From Deltaproteobacteria bacterium (GTDB taxonomy: Bacteria; Myxococcota_A; UBA9160; SMWR01): DNA of 64,000 nucleotides. Positions within the stretch are counted from its first letter, which is position 1. Every line of letters starts with the position of its first letter. The translations under genes were made by a program, and so were the position numbers. This document shows, piece after piece, positions 9,694 through 20,074 of the stretch. The notes under the pieces are model-generated. The model ran no database searches and was not told the DNA's origin. It was given only the letters and a program-made list of their open reading frames with translations. The stretch covers positions 22,003 through 86,002 of the forward strand of contig JAFDDG010000014.1 of assembly GCA_019310965.1 (NCBI GenBank), given 5' to 3'.

Positions 9694-11312
9694 CGCTCCG
9701 GTGCCCGCAGCTCGATGCGGCGGATCTTGCCGCTCACCGTCTTGGGCAGCGCCTCGATGAACTCGATCGCGCGCGGGTACTTGTAGGGCGCGGTCGTGCG
9801 TTTGACGTGGTCCTGTAGCTCGGCGACGAGCGCAGCGGAGCCGGTCTGCCCGGGGGCCAGCACCACGAAGGCCTTCACGATGGAGCCACGGTCGGGGTCC
9901 GGCGCTGCCACCGCGGCGGCTTCGACCACCGCAGGGTGTTCGATGAGGGCGCTCTCCACCTCGAAGGGTCCGATCCGGTAGCCGGCGGAATTGATCACGT
10001 CGTCGTCGCGTCCGACGAACCAGAAGTAGCCGTCCTCGTCGCGGCTGGCGCGGTCGCCGGTCAGGTACCAGTCGCCGCGGCGGGTGCGGGCCGTGGCCTC
10101 GGCGTCCTTCCAGTATTCGAGGAAGAGGCCCGGCGGGCGCCCCCACACCGCGATCTCGCCCACCTCGCCCGGGGGCAGCGGCTGACCCTCGCCATCGATC
10201 ACCTCGACGCGGGTGCCGGGCAGTGGCAGCCCCATCGAGCCCGGGCGCACCGGCAGGCCTGGGTAGTTCGCCACGAGCAGGATGGACTCGGTCTGTCCGT
10301 AGCCGTCGCGAATCGTAAGCCCGGTGGCGTCGCGCCAGCTGCGGATTACCTCGGGGTTGAGCGGCTCGCCGGCGGACACGCATTCGCGCAGGTGCGGCAC
10401 GGAGAGGTCGGACAGATTCTCCTTCACCAGCATGCGAAACTCCGTGGGCGGCGCGCAGAACACGGCAGGTGCCAGCTCCTCGAGAAGTGACAGCTCCGTG
10501 CGCGCGTCGAAGCGCGCGTCGTAGAGCACGACCTCGGCAGCGTGGCTCCAGGGCCCGAAAATCACGCCGTAGGCCGCCTTGGCCCAGCCCGTGTCGCTGG
10601 TGGTCCACAGTCGCTCACCCGGCGCCACCGCGTGCCAATGCTTCGAGGTGTAGCGCTGCGCCCAGGTGTAACCGTGAGAGTGCAACACGGCCTTGGGCGG
10701 CCCGGTGGTGCCAGAGGTGTAGTAGACGAGCGCCGGGTCGGATGCGCGGGTGGCGTGCTGCGCGTTCGCGTCGTCCGGTTGCAGGGCCAGTGCCTCGGTC
10801 AGGTGGGTCCAGCCGTCCGGCGCGGGCTCTCCCGGTGCGGCGAGACACAGAAAATGGCGCAGCGCGGGCGATTCGGCGCGCACCGCATCCACCGCGGCCG
10901 TTTGCTCCTCTCCGGCGATCACCGCCACCGCCCCGCTGTGGTTGGCGCGGTAGGCAATGTCTTTCGGGCGCAGAATCGTGGAGGACGGGATCACCAGCGC
11001 GCCGAGCTTGAGCGCGCCGAGCAACACCACGTGCCACTCGGGCACTCGCGGCAGCATCACGATCAAGGGATCGCCCGGGCCGATGCCCAGGGCGCGCAGC
11101 AGGTGCGCCGCCCGGTTCGACTCGCTGGCCACATCGGCGAAGGAAAGCCGGCGCTCGGCGCCGGCCGCGTTGCGCCAGAGCAGCGCCGGGCCGGCCTCGA
11201 TGGCGAGCGCGTCCACCACGTCGCTGCCGAAGTTGAAGCGGTCCGGCAGCTCCCAGCGGAAGGCCGCGGAGTTGCGTCGCCAGGCGTCGAGCTGGGGGTC
11301 GAGTGCACGCAT
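9690..11312 (-). CDS. Acyl-CoA synthetase (AMP-forming)
   Basis: 540 aa from ATG 11312; a TTG 9 bp upstream is less likely. It activates a carboxylic acid with ATP and joins it to CoA. The phosphate-binding loop YYTSGTTGPPKAVLHSH, the GYGQTE motif, the hinge TGDRASRDEDGYFWFVGR and the C-terminal catalytic Lys in KTVSGKIRR are all present. The C-terminal GRDDDVINSAGYRIGPFEVES text resembles acetyl-CoA synthetases and medium-chain (MACS-type) ligases. Chain-length preference cannot be read from sequence. It is monocistronic here and diverges from the GGDEF gene. Confidence 0.88.
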   Translation of the reverse strand: MRALDPQLDAWRRNSAAFRWELPDRFNFGSDVVDALAIEAGPALLWRNAAGAERRLSFADVASESNRAAHLLRALGIGPGDPLIVMLPRVPEWHVVLLGALKLGALVIPSSTILRPKDIAYRANHSGAVAVIAGEEQTAAVDAVRAESPALRHFLCLAAPGEPAPDGWTHLTEALALQPDDANAQHATRASDPALVYYTSGTTGPPKAVLHSHGYTWAQRYTSKHWHAVAPGERLWTTSDTGWAKAAYGVIFGPWSHAAEVVLYDARFDARTELSLLEELAPAVFCAPPTEFRMLVKENLSDLSVPHLRECVSAGEPLNPEVIRSWRDATGLTIRDGYGQTESILLVANYPGLPVRPGSMGLPLPGTRVEVIDGEGQPLPPGEVGEIAVWGRPPGLFLEYWKDAEATARTRRGDWYLTGDRASRDEDGYFWFVGRDDDVINSAGYRIGPFEVESALIEHPAVVEAAAVAAPDPDRGSIVKAFVVLAPGQTGSAALVAELQDHVKRTTAPYKYPRAIEFIEALPKTVSGKIRRIELRAPER

Positions 11313-11446
11313 GGCGAGCAAGCTACGCTTCTAGCCCACTGCGAGAAAGGGGTGCGGCGGTGCGCGCGGATCCGGGACTATTTCCCCACACCTCCTCTCA
11401 AGACGGCAACTCGGTACGCCGAACGCAATGGCCAGGGAGTGTCTCG

Positions 11447-12835
11447 ATGCCGCGCCAACGACAGCAGGCCCGGATCCTGGTGGTCGATGACGACCGCCTG
11501 ATGCGCGCGATTGCTCGCGACGCGCTCGCCGGGCTGGCGCGTGTCGAGGCCTGCGACGGCGTCGAGGCGGCGGTGGCCGCGCTCGAGCGCGAGCCGGCAG
11601 ATCTGGTGCTCTCGGATCTGGTGATGTCCGGACGCTCGGGGCTCGAGCTGCTCGAGTTCGTGCGCCGCGAGCATCCGGAGAGCGATTTCGTGCTCCTCAC
11701 CGGCAACGCTTCCGTCGAGAGCGCCGTCGAGGCGCTGCGCATGGGTGCCACCGACTACCTCACGAAGCCCGTCGCGCCCGATGAGCTCGAGCTGGTGGTG
11801 GATCGCATTCTGGCCAATCGGCGGCTGCAGGAGGAGAACTCGCGGCTGCGCGGCCAGCTCGAGACCCTGGACGCCTGCCAGAGCCTGATGAGCTGCCTCG
11901 ATGCGGGGCAGGTCTTCGCCGTGACGCTCGACCTCTTGCTCTCGGCCCTGAACTCGGATCGCGGCGTCGCCGTCTTCCGCCGCCCCGGGCTCCCCACCGC
12001 CGACGGAGTCGCGTTTCGCGGCTTCGCCGAGGCAGAGGCGCGGCGCCTGCGCGACGCGCTGGCGGTGGAGAAGTCGCTGGGACTCGAAGCGTTCGAAGCG
12101 CCCCAGCGCGTGACGCATGGAACGCTGCACGACGCGCTGCAGGGCGCGGGAGTGTCCTGTCCGCCGGCAATGGCGGTGCCCCTGCGCGGCCGCGACATGG
12201 AGCAGGGCCTGATCTGGATTTTCGAGCCCGAGGGTGGCTTCGGCGCAGCCGCCGATAGCCACGCACAGCTGGTGCGCGAGCGCGCCGAGCTCGCGCTGCA
12301 GAATGCCGAGCGTTACGGCCGCGCCAAGGAGCGTGCCTTCATCGACGATGTGACCGAGGTCTACAATGCGCGGTTCCTGCTCCAGGCCACCGACCGCGAG
12401 ATCGAGCGTGCCGGGCGCTACGGTCGGGAGCTCTCGGTGTTGTTCCTCGATCTCGACCGTTTCAAGCTGGTGAACGATCGTTACGGCCACTTGGTGGGCT
12501 CGTCGGTGCTGCGCCAGCTGTCAGGGGTGCTTCGAGACTGCGTCCGCTCCGTCGACACCCTGGCGCGTTACGGGGGCGACGAGTTCACCATCCTGCTGGT
12601 CGATTCGGATCTGGCGCAGGCGATGGAGGTGGCGGAGCGCATCCGCGGCACGGTGGCGACCACGCCATTCGATGGCAGCGGCTCGTCGATTCGGCTCAGC
12701 ATCAGTATCGGTGTGGCGACCTTTCCGCAGCACGGCCGCACCCGGGATCAGCTGCTCGATGTGGCGGACAAGGCCATGTATCGGGCCAAGTCGAACGGGC
12801 GAGACTGCGTGGTCAGCGCCGCAGAGCTCGAATAG
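11447..12835 (+). CDS. Receiver-GAF-GGDEF diguanylate cyclase
   Basis: 462 aa from ATG 11447. Domains are: a response-regulator receiver (1-120, phospho-acceptor Asp near 57 in VLSDLVMSG, conserved Lys in LTKPVAPDE), a GAF-like middle (about 140-295), and a GGDEF domain (about 305-462). The active-site motif is intact (YGGDEF, about 373-378) and is preceded by RSVD, the RxxD product-inhibition site, in the same spacing as PleD. It should make cyclic di-GMP from GTP under control of an unlinked histidine kinase. The stop lies 5 bp before repeat element A. Confidence 0.93.
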   Translation: MPRQRQQARILVVDDDRLMRAIARDALAGLARVEACDGVEAAVAALEREPADLVLSDLVMSGRSGLELLEFVRREHPESDFVLLTGNASVESAVEALRMGATDYLTKPVAPDELELVVDRILANRRLQEENSRLRGQLETLDACQSLMSCLDAGQVFAVTLDLLLSALNSDRGVAVFRRPGLPTADGVAFRGFAEAEARRLRDALAVEKSLGLEAFEAPQRVTHGTLHDALQGAGVSCPPAMAVPLRGRDMEQGLIWIFEPEGGFGAAADSHAQLVRERAELALQNAERYGRAKERAFIDDVTEVYNARFLLQATDREIERAGRYGRELSVLFLDLDRFKLVNDRYGHLVGSSVLRQLSGVLRDCVRSVDTLARYGGDEFTILLVDSDLAQAMEVAERIRGTVATTPFDGSGSSIRLSISIGVATFPQHGRTRDQLLDVADKAMYRAKSNGRDCVVSAAELE

Positions 12836-12840
12836 CCCGG

Positions 12841-13380
12841 CTCGCCGGCGAGTGACCGCGGGGCGTGCTCGGGTCGCCGCGCCCTCCGCCCGCCCGCCTC
12901 CGGCGAATGGCTCGTCTCGCTTCGCGCCCCGTGACTGGCATCGAGCAGGGGGTTCCCGTCCGATGATCGGGGTCAGCCGGCTCGCCTGCGCTGAGTTCGC
13001 CTCCGGCGGGCGGGCTGCGGGCGCTCCCTCGAGAAAGTTTGACGCGGTCGTTCGCGTCTCGCTTTGTGTGCTGGTGGGGCGCCGAGATATTCCCGTGACG
13101 TGCGGGGGGGATGGGGTGACAGCGGAGGGCCGCCGTTCCCCGACCTCGGGGGTCGAGTCCGTATCACTCGACTCTTGGAGCCGGACACTTGCCCGGCGAT
13201 GTGGCGGTGGGGGTCGAGTGCCCGCCTGCCCGTGCCCCACGCAGCGAGGCCCGGAGTCGCACCCCATCCCCCCCGCCCTGCCTCGGTCCGCGTGCGAGGC
13301 GGGCGGGCGGAGGGTGCGGGGCTCGGAGCGCAGCCGGCGGTCACTCGACGGCGAGTGCAGCCGGATCACTCGCCGGCGAG
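12841..13380. repeat. Palindromic intergenic element A
   Basis: About 540 bp between the GGDEF gene and aspS, with no credible gene. Its ends are inverted: CTCGCCGGCGAGTGAC at 12841-12856 and the complement, with one base different at the right tip, at 13365-13380. It holds one copy of the shared hairpin module (12881-13024). That module has outer GCGCCC/GGGCGC, an 11-bp stem GCCCGCCCGCC/GGCGGGCGGGC and inner GGCGAA/TTCGCC, separated by TCC internal loops. The shared box GGTCGTTCGCGTCTCGC follows at 13046-13062. A perfect 16-bp inverted pair lies at 13102-13117 and 13261-13276, and a nested hairpin near 13150-13170. No transposase or target duplication was found. Confidence 0.8.
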
Positions 13381-13409
13381 TTGACATGGGTCGGGGCGCC
13401 TGCTACCGA
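13381..13409 (+). promoter_or_regulatory. Sigma70-type promoter candidate for aspS
   Basis: TTGACA (13381-13386), a 17-bp spacer, then TACCGA preceded by TGC, giving an extended -10 shape. It is 45 bp before the aspS start. The -35 begins exactly where element A ends. Confidence 0.5.
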
Positions 13410-13453
13410 ACTGCCTGATTTTCTTCTGCTTTTTCGTTCTTCGGGAGAAAGCT

Positions 13454-15271
13454 GTGAGCCGCGAATCTGGAGCGCGCGACGCGCTGGGCGAGCTGCGCCG
13501 CACGCATGCCGCCGCCGAGATCACGGCCTCGCTGGTCGGCAGCGAGGTGGTACTGGCGGGTTGGGTGCACAAGCGGCGCGATCACGGCGGCGTGATCTTC
13601 GTCGACCTGCGCGATCGCGGCGAGCTCGTCCAGGTGGTGTTCCGGCCCGACGCGTCGCAGGAGGCGCACGCGCGCGCCGGCGAGCTGCGCTCGGAGTACG
13701 TGCTGCTGGTGCGCGGCGTGGTCGAGCGGCGCTCGGCCGAGACCGTGAATCCGAAGCTCACCACTGGTGAGGTCGAGGTCGAGGTCACCGAGCTGCGGCT
13801 GCTCAATGCCGCGACTCCGCCGCCGTTCCCGATCGAAGAGGAGACGGACGCAGACGAGAGCGTGCGGCTGCGCCACCGGCTGCACGACCTGCGGCGTCCG
13901 CCGCTGCAGCGCGCCATGCGGCTGCGCCACGCGCTCTATCAGTCCGTGCGCGGGGTGCTCGCCGAGCGTGGTTTCCTCGAGATCGAGACGCCGATGCTCG
14001 CGAAGTCGACGCCGGAGGGCGCGCGGGATTTCCTGGTGCCGAGCCGCCTGCACCCGGGCTCGTTCTACGCGCTGCCCCAGTCGCCGCAGATCATGAAGCA
14101 GATGCTGATGATCGCGGGCTTCGACCGCTACTTCCAGATCGTGCGCTGTTTCCGCGACGAGGACCTGCGCGCCGATCGGCAGCCCGAGTTCACCCAGATC
14201 GATCTCGAAATGGCCTTCGTCGGCATCGAGGAGGTGCTGGAGGTGCTCGAGGAGGTGATGGTTCGCGGCTTTCGCGAGGCTGCGGGCATCGAGATCGAGC
14301 GGAATTTCCGACGCATACCGCATGCCGAGGCGATGGCGCGCTATGGCTCGGATCGGCCCGACACGCGCATCCAGCTCGAGCTGGTGGACCTGACCGAGAG
14401 CTTCCGGGGCAGCGCCTTCCGCGCCTTCCGCGCCGCCGTCGACGGCGGCGGAATCGTGAAGTGCCTGCCGATCCACGACGCGCAGGATCTCTCGCGCGGC
14501 GACATCGACCGCCTCGAGGGGTTCGTGAAGAAGGAACTCGGTGCGCGGGGGCTGGCCTGGATTCGCGTCAACGAAGACGCTGAGTGGCAGTCGCCGATCG
14601 TGAAGTTCTTCTCCGACGAAGAGCGCGTCGCCGTGGCGGAGAAGACCGGCGCCCGCCCGGGTTCGCTGCTCTTCTTTCAGGCGGATCAGGCGAGCCGCGC
14701 GAACGGCGTGCTCTCGCGACTGCGCACGGATCTCGGCCAGAAGCTCGGTCGCGTCGACGGGCGAGAGTGGGACGTCCTCTTCGTCGTCGACTTCCCGCTC
14801 TTCGAGCGCGCGGACGACGGCAGCCTCACCTACGCGCACCAGCCGTTCGTGGCGCCGCTGGAAGAAGACTTGCAGCTGCTCGACGAAGCGCCGGAACGGG
14901 TGCGGGGCACGCACTACGACGTCGTGGTCAACGGCGTCGAGCTCGGCTCTGGCAGCCTGCGCAACCACCGCTCCGATGTACAGCGGCGCATTCTCGAGGT
15001 GCTGGGCTACGCGAAGGCCGATGCAGAGTCGCGCTTCGGCTTCCTGCTCAACGCCCTCGACGCGGGTGCGCCCCCCCACGGCGGCTTCGCCTTCGGTTAT
15101 GACCGTTGGGCCATGGTGCTGGCCGGGCTGGACAGCCTGCGGGACGTGATCGCTTTTCCCAAGACCCAGCGCGGCCAGGACCTGCTGATGGATGCCCCCG
15201 GCGAGGTCGAGTCCGCCCAGCTCGACGAGCTCGCCCTGCGCATCGTTCGGCCCCCGTCGGAGAAGTCATAG
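13454..15271 (+). CDS. aspS: Aspartyl-tRNA synthetase
   Basis: 605 aa from GTG 13454, with GGGAG 8-12 nt upstream. It charges tRNA-Asp (possibly also tRNA-Asn). The N-terminal OB-fold anticodon domain (GWVHKRRDHGGVIFVDLRDR, about 36-55), class II motif 2 (FRDEDLRADRQPEFTQID) and motif 3 (GFAFGYDRWAMVLAG) are visible, with the bacterial GAD insertion domain in between. The length is that of bacterial AspRS. Whether it is discriminating cannot be judged by eye. Confidence 0.96.
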   Translation: MSRESGARDALGELRRTHAAAEITASLVGSEVVLAGWVHKRRDHGGVIFVDLRDRGELVQVVFRPDASQEAHARAGELRSEYVLLVRGVVERRSAETVNPKLTTGEVEVEVTELRLLNAATPPPFPIEEETDADESVRLRHRLHDLRRPPLQRAMRLRHALYQSVRGVLAERGFLEIETPMLAKSTPEGARDFLVPSRLHPGSFYALPQSPQIMKQMLMIAGFDRYFQIVRCFRDEDLRADRQPEFTQIDLEMAFVGIEEVLEVLEEVMVRGFREAAGIEIERNFRRIPHAEAMARYGSDRPDTRIQLELVDLTESFRGSAFRAFRAAVDGGGIVKCLPIHDAQDLSRGDIDRLEGFVKKELGARGLAWIRVNEDAEWQSPIVKFFSDEERVAVAEKTGARPGSLLFFQADQASRANGVLSRLRTDLGQKLGRVDGREWDVLFVVDFPLFERADDGSLTYAHQPFVAPLEEDLQLLDEAPERVRGTHYDVVVNGVELGSGSLRNHRSDVQRRILEVLGYAKADAESRFGFLLNALDAGAPPHGGFAFGYDRWAMVLAGLDSLRDVIAFPKTQRGQDLLMDAPGEVESAQLDELALRIVRPPSEKS

Positions 15272-16375
<1,104 letters not shown>

Positions 16376-16489
16376 CGCGCTGCCCCGTTCGACAACCTGC
16401 GCCTTGATGGTCGGTCCGCGTGCGATTGGCTGGCAAGGGGCCTCGAGCGCCGTGCAAAGAGTCGGAGCCGAGCGAAGTCGAGGAATCCG

Positions 16490-17656
16490 GTGAACGTTCA
16501 CGAGTATCAAGCGAAGGCATTGCTCGAGGAGTACGGCGTTTCCGTGCCCGCGGGCGAAGTGGCCTCCACGCCGGCCGAGGCCGAGCAGGTCGCGCGCGGC
16601 CTCGACAAGGGCGTCGTCGTCGTAAAGGCGCAGGTCCACGCTGGCGGTCGCGGCAAGGGCGGAGGGATCAAGCTGGCGAAGTCGCCGGCGGAGGCCAAAC
16701 AGCTGGCCAGCGAGATCCTGGGGATGACGCTGGTCACGCATCAGACCGGTCCGGAGGGCAAGCTCGTCCGCAAGGTCTACGTCGAGTCGGGCTCTGCCAT
16801 CGCCCACGAGTACTACCTGGCGGTGTTGCTCGATCGCGCGGAAGAGAAGCTCGCGATCATCGCGTCCACCGAAGGCGGCATGGACATCGAAGAGGTCGCT
16901 GACAAGACCCCGGAGAAGATCATCACCGTGAGCGTGCCCGGCAGCGGCGAACTCCCCGCTTACGCCGCGCGCCGCGTCGGCTTCGGTCTCGGCCTCGAGC
17001 CGGAGCAGGTGAAGAAGCTCCAGACGCTGCTCTCCGGCCTCTTCCGCCTCTTTGTGGAGAAGGATTGCTCGCTGGCGGAAATCAACCCGCTGGTGCTGAC
17101 CGAGGGCGGAGAGCTCTTCGCCCTCGACTGCAAGCTCAACTTCGACGACGCCGCGCTCTTCCGGCACGCCGAAATTGCGGCGCTGCGTGACCCGGAAGAA
17201 GAGGATCCGCGCGAACGTGCCGCCGCCGAGATCGATCTCGCCTATGTCGGGCTCGACGGCGACATCGGTTGCATGGTGAATGGCGCGGGCCTGGCCATGG
17301 CGACTCTCGACATGATCCAGTACTGCGGCGGTTCGCCGGCGAACTTCCTCGACGCTGGCGGTGGGGCGGACAAGGAGAAGGTGAAGGAGGCTTTCAAGCT
17401 CATCCTGCGGGACGAGAACGTGAAGGCGATCCTGGTGAACATCTTCGGTGGGATCGTGCGCTGCGATCTCATCGCCGAGGGCGTGGTGGCGGCGGCGGGC
17501 GAACTCGGCATCGAGGTGCCGCTGGTGGTGCGCTTGCAAGGCACCAACGCCGAAGAGGGCCGTGAGATCCTGGCGGACTCCGGCCTCGACATCACTCCGG
17601 CAGAGACACTGCGCGATGCCGGCGAGAAGGCGGTGGCCGCCGTCAGAGGAGACTGA
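16490..17656 (+). CDS. sucC: Succinate-CoA ligase beta subunit
   Basis: 388 aa from GTG 16490, with GAGGAA just upstream. This ATP-grasp subunit binds nucleotide and, with SucD, interconverts succinyl-CoA and succinate. [16 protein letters not shown] at the N-terminus and the C-terminal [16 protein letters not shown] motif are family hallmarks. There is a single base between its stop and sucD, so the two are translationally coupled. Confidence 0.97.
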   Translation: MNVHEYQAKALLEEYGVSVPAGEVASTPAEAEQVARGLDKGVVVVKAQVHAGGRGKGGGIKLAKSPAEAKQLASEILGMTLVTHQTGPEGKLVRKVYVESGSAIAHEYYLAVLLDRAEEKLAIIASTEGGMDIEEVADKTPEKIITVSVPGSGELPAYAARRVGFGLGLEPEQVKKLQTLLSGLFRLFVEKDCSLAEINPLVLTEGGELFALDCKLNFDDAALFRHAEIAALRDPEEEDPRERAAAEIDLAYVGLDGDIGCMVNGAGLAMATLDMIQYCGGSPANFLDAGGGADKEKVKEAFKLILRDENVKAILVNIFGGIVRCDLIAEGVVAAAGELGIEVPLVVRLQGTNAEEGREILADSGLDITPAETLRDAGEKAVAAVRGD

Positions 17657-17657
17657 G

Positions 17658-18533
17658 GTGGCGATTCTCTGCGACAAGAATACGAAGCTCCTGGTCCAGG
17701 GCATGGGCCGCATGGGCCAGTTCCACGCCAAGCTCTCCGTCGAGTACGGGACGCAGGTGGTGGGCGGCGTGCACCCAGGCAAGGGCGGGAGTCAGATCGA
17801 GGGCATTCCGGTGTTCAACACCGTGAGCGATGCGGTGGAGGCGACCGGCGCCGACGCATCGGTCATCTTCGTGCCGCCGCCGGGTGCCGCGGACGCCATT
17901 CTCGAGGCCGCCGACGCCGGCATCGCACTGGTGGCGTGCATCACCGAGGGCATCCCCGCCCTCGACATGTTGCGTGCCAAGCAGAGCCTGGGCGGATCGA
18001 GCATGAGACTGGTTGGCCCCAATTGTCCCGGGATCGTGACGCCGGGCCAGTGCCGCATCGGCATCATGCCGGCACAGATCACGAAGCCGGGTACGGTGGG
18101 TGTGGTGTCGCGTTCGGGAACCCTCACCTATGAGGCCGTCGATCAGCTCTCCCGCCTCGGTATCGGGCAGTCGACGTGTCTCGGCATTGGCGGTGACCCG
18201 ATCATCGGCACGACATTCGTCGACGCCCTCACGCTCTTCGAGGCGGACCCGGACACCAAGGCCGTGATCATGATCGGCGAGATCGGGGGCTCGGCGGAGG
18301 AGACTGCCGCCGAGTTCATCCGCGATCACATGAGCAAGCCGGTGGTGGCCTTCATCGCCGGCCAGAACGCACCGCCCGGCAAGCGCATGGGCCATGCGGG
18401 CGCGATCATCGCCGGGGGCAAGGGCAAGGCCAGCGACAAGATCGCGGCCCTCGAAGCCGCCGGTGTATTCGTATCGCCCTCGCCGGCAGCCCTCGGCGAA
18501 ACCCTCGCCAAGAACGTCTCCGGCCTCGAATAG
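17658..18533 (+). CDS. sucD: Succinate-CoA ligase alpha subunit
   Basis: 291 aa from GTG 17658. This subunit binds CoA and carries the phosphohistidine. The Rossmann start [14 protein letters not shown], the GPNCPGIV motif and the active His in [14 protein letters not shown] (about residue 243) are intact. The stop is about 7 bp before element C, on the other side of which korB ends convergently. Confidence 0.97.
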   Translation: MAILCDKNTKLLVQGMGRMGQFHAKLSVEYGTQVVGGVHPGKGGSQIEGIPVFNTVSDAVEATGADASVIFVPPPGAADAILEAADAGIALVACITEGIPALDMLRAKQSLGGSSMRLVGPNCPGIVTPGQCRIGIMPAQITKPGTVGVVSRSGTLTYEAVDQLSRLGIGQSTCLGIGGDPIIGTTFVDALTLFEADPDTKAVIMIGEIGGSAEETAAEFIRDHMSKPVVAFIAGQNAPPGKRMGHAGAIIAGGKGKASDKIAALEAAGVFVSPSPAALGETLAKNVSGLE

Positions 18534-18540
18534 CCGGACC

Positions 18541-19046
18541 GCTCTCGCGCGGACACGAGGCCGGGTGGGGGGGCCTCTCCGGCCATCGCCTCGAGATGCC
18601 GCGCCCTCCACCAGCGCGCCTCCGGCGAATGCCTCGTCTCGCTTCGTATTGCTCGGCGGTCGTCACGCCGTGAGTTCCCGCTCGATGACCGGGGCCAGTC
18701 GGCTCGTCTGCGGGTGAGTTCGCCTCCGGCGCGCTGGTTGCGGGCGCTCCCACCAGGCAATGCGCCGTCTCGGTCCGATCGAATCGTGCCACAGATCCTC
18801 TCCGACACTCACAGCACAACGGCGAGACGCGAACGACCGCTCCGACCTCTCTCGACGGAGCGTCCGCAGCGCGTCCGCCGGAGGCGAACTCACCCGCAGA
18901 CGAGCCGGCTGATCCCGATGACGGAATGGGACGTCGCGGCCCGACGACCGCCGAGCAGCGCGAAGCGAGACGAGGCATTCGCCGGAGGCGGGCGCGCGGA
19001 GGGCGCGGCGATTCCCCGAGAGCGCTGCGCGTCACTCGCCGGCGAG
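18541..19046. repeat. Palindromic intergenic element C
   Basis: About 505 bp filling the gap between convergent sucD and korB. It holds two hairpin modules in inverted orientation. Module C+ (18601-18747) has stem ACCAGCGCGCC/GGCGCGCTGGT. Module C- (18859-19008, reverse strand) has GCGCGCCCGCC/GGCGGACGCGC with one mismatch. The box GGTCGTTCGCGTCTCGC occurs inverted at 18822-18838. The right end GTCACTCGCCGGCGAG (19031-19046) abuts the korB stop codon directly; the left end is degenerate. No gene is supported here. Confidence 0.8.
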
Positions 19047-20072
19047 TCAGGCCTCGACGGTCCAGGTGTCTCCGGAGCTGAGCAGTGCCTCGAGGTCACC
19101 CTTGCCCCGCTGGACCCGCGCGCTCGCGACCTGGGCGGAGAGCAGCGCTTCGTAGCTTGGATTTTCGATGGCACGGAACACGCCCGTTGGCAGTGGGAAC
19201 TCGGGCCGCGCCAGGCTGGCCAGCGCGAACGCGTAGGCTGGGGTCTCGTAGCGCTCGCGGTGAACGGCCACGCCGGCTGCGACGGGGTCCTGACCGTCGG
19301 CGAGCTCGATCACCGAGGGCACGCCGTCTTCGATGCGGATGCCGCGGCGAGCCCCCTCCGATCCGTAGACCAGGGGCGCGCCATCCACCACCTTCATGCC
19401 CGCATCGATGCGCTGCTTGCGGTCCTCGACCTCGATCCACTCGTCGTCGTTGAATACATGGCAGTTCTGCAGGATCTCGACGAAGGCCGTGCCGCGGTGC
19501 TCGTGCGCCCGGCGCAGGGTCTCCTGGAGATGCGGCGCGTCGACATCGACCGTGCGGGCCACGAAGGTGGCGCCGGCGCCGAGGGCGAAGGCCAGGGGCT
19601 GGATCGGGTAGTCGATGGAGCCTTCGGGCGACGACTTGGTGTTCATGCCCACCCGCGAGGTCGGTGAGTACTGGCCCTTGGTCAGTCCGTAGACGCGGTT
19701 GTTGAACAGCAGGATCTGGATGTCGACATTGCGGCGGATCGTGTGAAGCAGGTGGTTGCCGCCGATCGACATGCCGTCGCCATCGCCGGTCACGACCCAT
19801 ACCGAGAGCTCCGGGCGCGCGCACTTGATGCCGGTGGCGATGGACGGCGCGCGGCCGTGGATGGTGTGGAAGCCGTAGGTGTTCATGTAGTAGGGAAAAC
19901 GGCTCGAGCAGCCGATGCCGGACACGAATACGAAGTTCTCGCGGCGCACGCCGAGCTCTGGCATCACGCGCTGCACGTTGGCGAGAATCGAGTAGTCGCC
20001 GCAGCCGGGGCACCAGCGTACGTCCTGGTCCGACGAGAAGTCCTTCTGGGTGATTTGTACTGCTTGGGCCAC
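19047..20072 (-). CDS. korB: 2-oxoacid:ferredoxin oxidoreductase, beta subunit
   Basis: 341 aa. The TPP-binding catalytic subunit of a 2-oxoglutarate:ferredoxin oxidoreductase. WCPGCGDY (about 21-28) supplies cluster ligands, SGIGCSSR follows, and GDGDGMSIGGNH is the TPP/Mg motif. It lies 2 bp downstream of the alpha-gamma fusion subunit. Proximity to sucCD and mdh favours 2-oxoglutarate over pyruvate, which is inference. No separate ferredoxin-type delta subunit is present in the window. The stop TGA directly abuts repeat element C. Confidence 0.92.
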   Translation of the reverse strand: MAQAVQITQKDFSSDQDVRWCPGCGDYSILANVQRVMPELGVRRENFVFVSGIGCSSRFPYYMNTYGFHTIHGRAPSIATGIKCARPELSVWVVTGDGDGMSIGGNHLLHTIRRNVDIQILLFNNRVYGLTKGQYSPTSRVGMNTKSSPEGSIDYPIQPLAFALGAGATFVARTVDVDAPHLQETLRRAHEHRGTAFVEILQNCHVFNDDEWIEVEDRKQRIDAGMKVVDGAPLVYGSEGARRGIRIEDGVPSVIELADGQDPVAAGVAVHRERYETPAYAFALASLARPEFPLPTGVFRAIENPSYEALLSAQVASARVQRGKGDLEALLSSGDTWTVEA

Positions 20073-20074
20073 GC

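Noticed and set aside
12841..13380. CRISPR array or integron attC interpretation of the repeats
   Set aside because: Copies are few, long and dispersed, with no regular spacers, no cas genes, no integrase and no attC core sites.
12672..13418. Open frames of 100-290 codons across repeat elements A, B and C on both strands
   Set aside because: They overlap palindromes and are Arg/Pro/Ala-rich. They read the same repeat in several frames and lack ribosome sites or recognisable domains.
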